Assembly: GCA_963580285.1 (NCBI GenBank)
Contig: OY757025.1
Span: 115,571,900 to 115,635,899 of the forward strand
DNA from: Lucinisca nassula
Lineage: Eukaryota; Mollusca; Bivalvia; Lucinida; Lucinidae
DNA length: 64,000 nucleotides
Direction of reading: 5' to 3'
The stretch's first letter is position 1, and the number at the start of each line of letters is the position of its first letter. A program made the position numbers and the translations under genes. The notes under the pieces are model-generated. The model ran no database searches, was not told where the DNA came from, and saw only the letters and a program-made list of their open reading frames with translations. Below, piece by piece: positions 48,701 to 60,700 of this stretch.

Positions 48701-51700
48701 GGAGCAACTGTAACGTATGTCTACAACATTTGTTTCTTGGCTAATTACTAGCCACAGGCCATTTATTATGTATTCTTTAACCCATTTAGTACCAGAAATC
48801 CCAAAACGGGTACCCTGGCAAACAGTGCAGGCCCAGATCAGACGCCGCAGAATGCAGAAGAAAACAGAACCTGACACCCCTAAATTATGAAGAGGATTCC
48901 ATTTGGTACAAAAAGGGTTAGCTATTATACTACTCCTTTCTAGCCTTCTTTATACTGACAAATTCTTTACAACATCATATGTTTTGTCCCCCCACATCAG
49001 GGCTAGAAAGAAATAAATGGGCTGCATGATGCATCCACGCAGAGCTGAAACCAACTGCACACAAGTACTGGCAACTGGCTTAGAGGATCTAAGTCTGCCC
49101 AGGCAAAGCCGTGTAAGTCGGTCCGTCCATGCTTATAAACCCTATTGGTTTCATTGGGCGACAGGGCTTGAGATGCCATTTCATCTCAATGTCGGGTAAA
49201 AGTCACAGAAAATTGGAAGCAACGTCTCCAAAATGACCTATACAGTGTTGATGGGGACATTAAACCTCAAATCAAACAAACAAACAACATCATGTGTTTG
49301 GGAAAAATACTGTTGTTACAAGGACGATCTGTAAAACAGCAGGGTCCATTTGTTCAAAGCTTAACGAGCAGTTCACTGTTCTAGTGTTCACCCTATCATT
49401 CAAGTTAATTTCTCAAGAACTGTAAGAGCTTCGTTAATAAACTTTGTAACAAGCTTGCATTTAGTGATGACATTTATAATGCAATTATCCATATTTGACA
49501 TTGATGTAATGGGACTTATGGCTGTGAAAATTACTGTGTATATGTAAAAATGTGACATTTTTCTCATTTCTTATTGTCTATGTTTTAGAAACTGAAATAA
49601 GAAAAATAAAGTACATGTTAGGACCCACTAATTGCTGAATAAAGTGGGGGCTAAGGGTTTGGGGCTCTTCATTACATAGACTTGCTAGCATAGATTTTCC
49701 ACACAAAAAAAAATCCAAATTTTTCTGAGAAACAATTCTGGTATTTTTGCACAAATCAGACATTACGTAAAAGAGTCTTTGACAATCAGATATGAGCCTA
49801 GTCACGAGAAACAATAATCACTATCTTTTTCTTTTTTCTCCTAGTACTGCTACTTGCTCACATCTGAGCATTACGAGCAGGATTTCCTGGGTAGTAACAA
49901 GTTTTTGTTTTTTTAAGCAGTGTGTATGAAGTGCCTTGCTCAAGAGCACAACACTTTGGTCAGCGTGAGGCTCGAACCCACAACCTCTCGTCACAAATCC
50001 GATGTGCTACCACTGCACCAAAGCGTTCATTTGTAGGAAAGTAACTGAGTAACTGTCCTTTTGGCTTTCCGCTTGAGGTGTTGTTTCATCTCAATGTCGG
50101 GTAAAAAGCCCACAAAACTGGAAGCAACGCATGCAAAGTGACCTATACAGTGTTGACTGGGATGTGAAACCTCAATCAATCATTCATTCATTAATTCACT
50201 TATCCATCTCCATTTATTCAACTGTACTTTCGTCCATCCGTACATCTACCAACGCACAACTCCTTTCAATTATTTATTCGTTTATTCATTCAACCGTCTG
50301 TCCATTTACCCATCCATTTCGTAACTCCCTTAAAACATAATTGGGGCGAAAAGACCCACCGGCAAAACGACTCACAAGCGAAATGACTCACCCGATAAGG
50401 GTGAAACGACCCCCCCCCCCCCCCCACTAAATCAGGGCGAAACTACTCAGGGCGAAACAATCCGGCAAAACGACCCACGGGCAAAACGACCCTGATTCGT
50501 TCTATTAAAGTACTTTATCTAATACTCTGGTAATTTTGCTGGAAAAATTTGAGCAGCTTTTGCATTTACACATTTTTTCAACAAAAATATTAGCATTCAT
50601 GTATTTAGAATATTAAATTATCAAAGTTTTAAGGATCTGTTAACTGACGACATCTTTAGACTTGAACAACTGGCCCCAGGTGAGCAAAAAAGCAAATCAG
50701 TGTCTTTGGACAATATAGATGTACATAGAATAGAAAAAAACAACTATACATTTGACAAGCCATAAGAAGGTGAAAAAAATATATCTTCAGATATGTGCAT
50801 ATAGGAAGTAAATGCAAGAAGTGAAATGTCTGACAGCAAAACAAACAATTTAGTTCCCCAAATGATTATCAATAATACTACTGTTGTGGTCCAACGCAGC
50901 AACTGTGTTAGTTAAGGGGAATGGGAACACCTGGCAGATTTTCCCGCCATTTTTCAAAGGGAGACAACTTTCAGAACTTCCTGTTCGCTTTTCTATAAGC
51001 TCTGTCCCACGGAAAAATGGGTCAACTCTTAAAGGAAAGAATTTGCTCTTAAGAGTTGACCCCTTTTGACATGGAAGACAAAAGCACTTCTGCAGGAGTT
51101 GCCTCCCCTGATGTTGTTCCCATTCCCCTTAAACAACAACATTATTTCCATACAAAAATGTAAAGAGGAAATGAAACAAAGAGCTTTTGCAGGGCAGCAT
51201 AGCTTGCCTATTTCATGCCTTGTCTATCTATGTTTTAACATTAATATGAGAAAGGCTTTAAAACAGCCCTTATGTGAAGTATTTTTATAGGACTTTATTC
51301 GAAATACAAATGTATTCCATGGATGGCATTGCTACAGCAAATAGTTTTCAGAATAAAGGGCAAAATCACTGGACCATAAAATATAGGTCAAACTATCCTA
51401 GATTTATTTTAGGTCAGTCAACGGGTTGCATGGTCCATGTATGACATTTCTCCATCAAATAGTCTTCAAGTTATATAGAATTTTTAAAACCATAGAATCA
51501 TGAAATATAAGTCACAATGACCTAGATATATTTTATGGCCAATCATCGGGCAACATGGAACAAATATATCTGCATTCATATTTAGAACTTGGGTACCTAG
51601 AAGGGTCTTCTGAGATTTGAAATAAACACACCAGTTGTATTGTTTCATGCCTGGGTCAAAATCTAGGCCCCATTGTAATGTATAATTTGTAGAAGGCTAC

Positions 51701-54700
51701 AAATCAATTTCCAGCATGCAATTGGTCAAAGGATATCCGATCAAACAATACATAACAGGTTACATGAAGGTGATCTGAGGGCCAGACATCCTGCAAGAGG
51801 GCCAGTTCTCACCAGGCAACATCGTGCATGGAGATATCAGTTTGCCAAAGAACATTAGAACTGGCAACTGCAAGTCTGGCGTACAGTTCTGTTCACGGAT
51901 GAAAGCAGATTTCACCTGAGTGCACGTGATCGACGTGTTCGAGTCTGGAGATGACCTGGAGAATGATACGAGGACTGCAACATTGTAGAAACAGACAGAT
52001 ATGGAGTGGGGTCAATGATGGTATGGGGTGGAATTTCTTATGAAGGACAAACAGACTTGTATGTGATAAATGGAGGTACAATGACTGCATTACGGTATCG
52101 AGATGAAATTCTAGCTCCTATTGTGAGGCTTTTCGCTGGAGCAATCGGTGAAATTTTCATTCTGATGCAGGATAATGCGCGCCCCTATACTGCTGGTGTG
52201 TGCATGGATTACCATAATTGTGAGACTATTGAAGTAATGGATTGGCCGGCACTTTCTCCTACTTAAACCCAATAGAAAATGTGTGGGACATTCTTTACAG
52301 ACGTATCTCACAGAGAGATCATCCACCAATGACTATTCAAGAACTCACAAACATCCTAAGACTTGAGTGGGAAACGCTAGCTTTACAAACTGTTCAAAAT
52401 TTGGTTCGTAGCATGCCTTGGCAATGCCAGGAGTGTTGTGCTGCTCGAGGTGACTGATTTGCACATGTCTATGGCATCTGAAATAATCTGACGTAAAGAT
52501 GGCGATTTTTCAAACATTAACCCAAATTCATCCTTAACAGGTTACAGGCCATGATTTGTGTGAACTGGTTGCCAATGTTTGCCATTAACATGTTGCAGAT
52601 AAAGTTAATCATCTTTCTGAACCGTTGTTTCATTGTCATTATCCAACATCTTTATACTATGAGGAAATATGTGTTTGCTCCTTTAATTGTTTTGAGCAGT
52701 GTATATGCAGAACCCTGTTATGATGAACAAGGTAACAATGAAGTTTTACCTTGAGTATGCTGGTGACAGTAGGTTCTGCTCTCAATATCAAACAAGGGCA
52801 AGGCTGAATATTTGATTCTTTCGGCTGGGGTTTCTGAGATTCACTCGACCTGAAAATAAATCCAGAGAAACATGTTAAGGATATACTCGCAGCTCCGAAA
52901 AGAAGACATAATGAGGTTAAGTTTGGGTTATTGTTTTTTTCTATTTACCCTAAAATCCTTAAAATTTGGACACTTTGGACTTGCTGTAAATCTCCTAAAA
53001 TTTCACAATTTGTTTCACAATCCAGCATGAAGTCCAAATGTGCAAATAAAATGGCAAAAAGTGTAGACCCTGATCTGACTGCTGCTGATTTGGGGCTACA
53101 CCATCTGATTAGGCCCGTCTGTCCCAATACTTAGGGTTATTATAATTGTACACATAAAAACTTAAGTTGTGGCTACTTGTTAGGAATGACTCATCATAGT
53201 TCCAGAGTTGACAGTTAAAAGAAATGGGAACACCTTCAGGGGAAGCAACTCCTGAAAAAGTATTTTTGTCTCCCATGTCAGTAGAGGTCAACTCTTAAAG
53301 GAAAGAATTTGCTCCTGAGGAGTGTCATCTGGCTATACACTGCCCAGTAATTTATCATATGATGTCGCGTCTGAGAATGAAATAACGCATGTAATAATTT
53401 TGATAATCCACTAATGGATTAAATATGCAAATTACTTACAAACATCCCATTATGTTACATTTACAACATCCTTTACAAAGTCCTGTTTACTAATGGTAGA
53501 ATACTGACATTTTTTAACAATCGTGAATAAATGTCATATGATAATTAGAATTTGGTACGCATGCTCATGTACTATTGAATTTATGAAACCCGTTGAGGAA
53601 AAGACATAAAATGCTTAGCAAAGCCTTGCATGTTATTCCTTTTCCTCAACTCGTTCAATAAATTCAATAATACATGAACACTCACGTAAGATCCTCTATA
53701 TCACCACTGTTAGCAATCCAAAACAATCCAAAGCAAACTTTGTGCTAGCCAAACAATATGTTGTATAGATACAGTATTTATTCTAAATATTCAGACACCT
53801 CAATTCCTTACAAAAATGTTTTAAAATTTAAAGCAGTACAATTTACTACCTGATCTTGTGTCTAAAAATAGCTGGATGAGTGGCAAACAGTGTAGACTCT
53901 GAGGAGATGCTGCATTTTGCAGCATCTCATCTGGGTTTACACTGTTTGCCTAGGCCTGCAAGTCAGAATACATTCAGTAAATACAATAATTTAACATATG
54001 TCGCGTCTGAGAATGAAATAATGCCATGTAATAAATTAGATTATCCACTAATGGATTGAATATGTAAATCACTTATATACCCCTGTACTGTTACATGTAC
54101 GACATCCTTAACGAAGTCGTGTTTACTAATGGCAGAATACTGACATTTTTTAACAATCGCAAATAAAATGGGTTTTAAATGTCATATAATAAATAGAATT
54201 TTGCACTCATGCTCATTTACTATTGAATTTATGAAACTTGTTCAGGAAAAGACATAAAATGCTCGGCAAAGCCTTGCATTCTATATCTTTTCCTAAACTT
54301 GTTCAATAAATTCAATAATACATGAACACTCATGTAAGATCCTCTAAAAAGAAAACATCAATTTGCATACACCAAACGTGTGTGTCTTACCTTCTCTGTG
54401 TAAGCCTGTTATACTGTCCATCACTAAGAAGATTCAACTTCTTACACTCATTCAGAAGAAACATCAGGCAGTCACAACTGAAAAAGAAAACAAAAGCATG
54501 TTATTGTGCTTTAATGCACTTCCTCTTAAACCTTGAAGCATTGTGGAAAATTCTACAACAGCTAATAACTTATTTTAATGTTTATCTTTCTGATAAAATA
54601 GGGCTTGACATTTAGTGTGAATTGTCTGCAAAAAATAAGGCTTGAGGTTTCATGTGAAATGTCTGCCCAGCAGTCAATTCACATGAAATGTCAAGCCTTA

Positions 54701-57700
54701 TTTTTATTCACATGAAATGTCAAGCCTTATTTTTATTCACATGAAATATCAAGCCTTATTTTTTATTCACATGAAATGTCAAGCCTTATTTTCTATTCAC
54801 ATGTATTGTCAAGCCTTATTTTTTATTCACATGAAATGTCAAGCATTATTTTATCAGAACAGCAGATAATTCACATGTAATGTCAAGCTTTATTTCTCCC
54901 TCTTCTGAGAAAATAAGACGACATTTCATGTGAATTGTCTATTGGGAAAAACAAGGCTTGATGTAATGTCAAACCTTAATTTCTCTGAAAAATAACAAAC
55001 AAGAGGCCCATGGGCCACTATGCTCACCAGAGCTCAGGTGGGCACTGCCCATTGACAGCCATGTACATGTATTTTAACATGACATCATTTTAATCTACCA
55101 ATTATAAATAAGTTCTGAATAGTTAGATCCTTTGGAAGCAAAGAATACACCAAATAAACAAAAATAGCAGACTCGGTTTTATTGAGTCTGTTCATGACCA
55201 GTACTGAAAAGTGCTACACCGGCCACGCCCTCTAGCACCGGCTTAGGCAGAACTCTATTTTCAAAATGATTCTAAATGAACTCAATGATCCCAAAGGACC
55301 AGAAAATATAATCTGCACTATGATGGATAAAGTCTCCCAAATGAACCCCTATATCCAAATGAGCATCCATCTGGACTCAGTAGCTAAAACATTAGGCCTT
55401 TTATTAAGATGGAGCCCTGGCTGGTATCACTAAATGCGTCTTATCATAAGGAATAAGAATAAATATGGTGTAGCAGTGGGGATCTGTATACCAGAGTTAT
55501 AAGGCCTCTTAAGCGGTGGAGGGGTTGGGGCATGTCCTGTTGATCCCAGGAAAGCCCAAGATTGTTGTCCCTATAAGGACCAAGAATATATATATATATA
55601 TATATATGTGGTTTATGGGTGGGAATCTGAATGGTTTCTGATATATGAGGCCCTTCTATCACGTGGAGAGGAGAGGAATGGCCCCTGCGACCCCCAAGTG
55701 GGTGTGCTATTGATAAGGAACAAGAACATATATGATTATGGGGTGGGAATTTGAATGGTTTCTGAAATATATGGCCTTTTAAAGTGGAGGGGCGGGGCGC
55801 ATTGCTGTAGCACAAAGTGACCCCCAGGTTGGTGTGACTGAACGAGTCTTATCATAAGGAACAAGAATATTATAGTTTATGGGTGGGGATCTGAATGATT
55901 TCTGAGATATATGGCTTTTAATAAAGTAAAGCAGTGGGGCATGACCCAGGCAGTCCGGATGACTCCCAAGCTAGTGTTATTTGAATGTGTCTTATCACAA
56001 AGAAGATAATTATATATGGTTTAGGGGTGGGGCTCTGAACAGTTTCTGAGATATATAGCCTTTTGTGAAGTGGTGAGGTGGGGCAAGGCCCTGGCTTGAC
56101 CCGAAAGACCTCCAGGTTGACGTCAATGAATGTGTCTTATCATAAGGAACAACAATATATATGCTTAGGGGTGGGGATCTGTAAGGTTTCCAAGATATTG
56201 GGTCTTTGATGAAATGAAGGGGTGGGGCACGATTCTGGCACATCCTGGGGGACCCGCAGGTCAGTGTCAATGAATGCGTCATATCATAAGAAAGAAGAAT
56301 ATATAAGGTTTTGGGATGGGGATCTGAATGGTTTCTGAGATAGATGGCCTTTTGTGAAGTGGAGGGGTGGGGCAAGGCCCCAGCGCACCCAGGAAGACCA
56401 CCAAATTGGTGTCAATGAATGAGTCTCTTCATAAGGAACAAGAATATATAGGGTTTAGGGGTGGGGATCTGTTAGGTTTCCAAGATATTGGGTCTTTTAT
56501 GAAATGGAGGGGGTGGGGCATGACCCCGGCACAAGCCGGGGACCCCCAGGTTGGTGTCACTGAATGCGTCTTATCATAAGGAACAAGAATATATATGGTT
56601 TTGAGGTGGGGATCTAAATGGTTTCTGAGATATATGGCCTTTTGTAAAGAAGAAGGGGTGGGGCAAGGCCCAGGCACACCCTGAGAGACCCCCAAGTTGG
56701 TGTCAGTGAATGTATATTTTCATAAGGAACAAGAATATATATGGTTTAGGGGTGGGGATCTGTAAGGTTTCCAAGATATTGGGCCTTTTATGGAATGGAG
56801 GGGGTGGGGCATGACCCCGGCACGTACCGGAGGACCCCCAGGTTGGTGTCACTGAATGTATCTTATCATAAGGAACAAGAATATATATGGTTTTGGGGTG
56901 GGGATCTAAATGGTTTCCGAGTTATATGGCCTTTTATGAAGTGGAGGGGGTGGGGCATGGCCCCGGCCCCGCTTAACCTGGGGGACCCCCATGTTGGCAT
57001 TGAAGCATATGGCTGAGAGATATTTACTCAAGGAACATTTCTATAAAAGTTTTGTCAAAATATCTGCAATAACTTGGCAGCAAATGCCATTTTTCAATTT
57101 TCCCCATTATAAGTCTATGGAAAATCTAAGTTGCCATAGCAACCAAACTAAAGAGCCGAATTTCATTAAAAACACAAAACCTGTAAAGGCAAATATGGTG
57201 AATATTTTCATAAACTCTCAGCCTCATAGAGCATACGGTTTCTGAGGAGATGATTTTTTAAGTATTTTTTTTTTCTATTTTTTTCAATTTGGTTTCCATG
57301 GCAACCAATACAAATGAGCAGTAGGCCTAAAATCATATGGCAGATAGTAGATTACCTAAGGAATATTTCTATGAAAGTTTTGTCAAAATATCTGCAGCTG
57401 CTTGGCAGTAAATGCCATTTTTCAATTTACCCCATTATAAGTCTATGGAAACTCTAAGTTGCCATAGCAACCAAACTAATTAGCCGAATTTCATAAAAAA
57501 CACAAACTTTCAATCCCCCAACCCAAGGATGCTACAGATGAAATTTGGGCCCAATCGGCCTAGCAGCTTCAGAGGAGATGTCGTTTAAAAGTGTTGACGT
57601 CACCAGACGCAGACGACGACGCAGACGACGGACAACTGCCTATCCTATAAGCTCCCCCGGAGCCTTCGGCTCTGGTGAGCTAAAAATATAGTAGAACATC

Positions 57701-60700
57701 AATGGGTCAACACCACTAAACTGCTTTCACATTTAGATGCTTCATGACATCATTTGTTTACATTTATGTATCATTTGAATGTTTTTGAACTCTTGTTATT
57801 TTGCTCCCTAAACCATTATTTGAAAATGAGCAATTATGCGGCCAGTATGGTGGTACAGAATTGTTTACCAGAAATTCTTCTGACAGATCCGATAAACAAT
57901 TACCGTAATGATCCTTAATACTGGGACAGATAGGCCTAAGCAAACAGTGCAGACCCAGATCAGACTGCTCCTCTACACTGTTTGCCATTCTGGCTGCTCC
58001 TTTTGGACTTCTTCCTGGATCATAAAACAAATTTGTAAAACTTTCAGGAAAATTATAGCAAGGCCCCCGCCTATAGAGGCTTGAAGAAATATATGGGCTG
58101 CAGGATGCTTCCACGCAGAGCTGAATCCGGCCGGCACACTAGTACTGGCAAACCCCTTAGAGGATCTAAGCCTGTCCAGGAACCGCGGTGCAAGGCAGAC
58201 CGACCATGCTAATAAACTCTATTGGTTTCACTGGGTGACATGTTGGGTAAAAGTCCCACAAAATTGGAAGCAACATCTCCAAAATGTTGACGGGGATGTT
58301 AAACCTCAAATCAAACAAACAAACAAAAGCAAGTCCTCAAAATTTCCTAATTGTTTGGACTTTTATGGTATTCAGAGAGTTCTCCTATTCCATCACAAAA
58401 CTGTATGTTGTGTAAAAAAAACGGCTTCTATACACCCCTCACACCCATATAGGATTCTTTTTCTTGCATACCTTCCATTTCTTAGCATGAATTTTTAATG
58501 CTGCACCCATGTCCACCATATTGAGATGACACTACAGGAATGTTTAGTGACATCATGTAAGACCTTAACTATGCTGCAAATGAGGTCGTATTCAACCAGT
58601 GCATTTATCAAACACGCCAGAATATTCGATTTTGGGTAAGAACACCAGGGTAAGAACAGAATTTCTATCCCAAGCTGAAACTATGGATTTCTTTATCTGG
58701 TGTGCAAGAATGATCATGTAATCTTTTCTACATTCATTCCCTCCCTTCCATTGATTTAAGAAGGGCAGTTGTCAGCATCTGATGAAAGAACATGCACTGT
58801 TCTGGTTAACCCATTCACCAGAAAAACTGTACCGCAGGGCTGGAAAACTCTTCAAAATTTCATTTGTCAAGCATGACCAAGGTAGTTGGTTGATTTGAGG
58901 TTTAACGTCCCCGTCAACACTGTAAAGGTCATTTTGGAGACGTTGCTTCCAATTTTGTGGGACTTTTACCCGACATTGAGATGAAATGACATCTCAAGCC
59001 CTGTCGCCCAATGAAACCAATAGGGTTTATTAGCATGGACAGCCCGCCTCGCACCGCGGTTCCTGGACAGGCTTACATCCTCTAAGCGGTTTACCAGTAC
59101 TAGTGTGCAGGCCGAATTCAGCTCTGCGTGGAAGCATCATGCAGCCCATATATTTCTTCAAGCCCCTATGGGCGGGGGCCCATGACCAAGGTAGATTTTT
59201 GAAAATTCCATAGGGTCTAAACAAAATTTTACACTTTCTCCGAAACTTTTATAGGGCATGGCGATTGGATGAATGTAGTTTTACAGCTCTGAACTGGCTC
59301 AATATTACCTAAATAGTGTTGACAGGGCCATTAAAATCCAAAACAAACAAAAGAAAATGTTGTGTTAAAAGAATAGATAATATGGCCACTACAAGACATA
59401 ACCTGGATTCTTTTCTGTCAGAATAAACCAACTCTGATAAGGGAGACGAAAATATTTCTGGCAGTTCCTTTATAAAATACATGTAACTTACTTGAGTTTG
59501 ATATCTGTGAGATCTAACATGTGAGAAAATCCTAGCAATCTATCAAAGCCTTGTTCAAGGTCAATAGAAAGGTCATGAGAGGGAGATAACTGCTGCATCT
59601 TCAACAACACCTGTGGCATCTGTAACAGATTTTTTTAAATATGGTTTATATGATCTTTTCTGTTTTTGTTTTGTTTGATTGGAGGTTTTATCACAAGCCC
59701 TGTCACCCAATGAAACCAATAGAATATATAAGCATGGACAGTTCGCCTTGTGCGCACCACTTTGCCTGGGCAGGCTTAGATCCTCTAAGCGGTTTACCAG
59801 TACTCCTGTGCGGGTCGGGTTCAGCTCTGCGTGGAAGCATCATGCAGCCCATATATTTCTTTAAGCCCCGATAGGCGGGGGCCGGATCTTTTCTGTACTG
59901 AGCAGATTGTAAGAGGTTGGCAAAAGCCAGCATGACCAGAGAAACAAGATGTGTTTGTGAAACACTGATGCCCCCGGACAGTGCCAATGTTAAAGTTTTT
60001 AAAAAGTAGGTCAAACTTAGGTCAAACGTCAAGGTCGAGGTCTTCAAGAGAACCCTCTCCACTGATCTCTAGTGATAAGGAACCCAACACACTTTGGAAT
60101 CAAAATTTTTTTCTTCATGAGAAACCTCTCCACTGATCTCTAGTGATAAGGAGCTTATTCACTTTGGTGTCCATGATATAGCAGTTAAACTACTTGCCTC
60201 ATAAGCCAAGGGCTGTGGGTTTGATTCCTGGCTCCCCCATCAATCCTATTTAGTAGATGTTGATTCCGAGTTTTGTGGGACTTTAACCCAACATTGAGAT
60301 GAAATGTTTCCGTTAGGGTTTATAGCCAGTGTTAGTCTGACTCACACCACTTTGCCTGGGCAGACTTAGCCCTACTAAGTAGTTTGCTGGTACAGGTACT
60401 TACGCCCGCCCCAGCCCATAGGGACTTGAAGAAATATATGGGCTGCATGATGCTTCCACGCAGAGCTGAATCCGGCCCACACACTAGTACTGGTAAACCG
60501 TTTAGAGGATCTAAGCCTGTCCAGGAGCCGCGGTGCGAGGCGGACCGTCCATGCTAATAAACCCTATTGGTTTCATTGGGCGACAGGGCTTGAGATGTCA
60601 TTTCATCTCAATGTCAGGTAAAAGTCCCACAAAATTGGAAGCAACGTCTCCAAAATGACCTTTACAGTGTTGACGGGGACGTTAAACCTCAAATCAAACA

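Noticed and set aside
55444..56695. Proline/histidine-rich minus-strand frames of 88-123 codons
   Set aside because: They are the translated ~143-bp tandem unit of the 54995-57685 element and break at unit-length changes.
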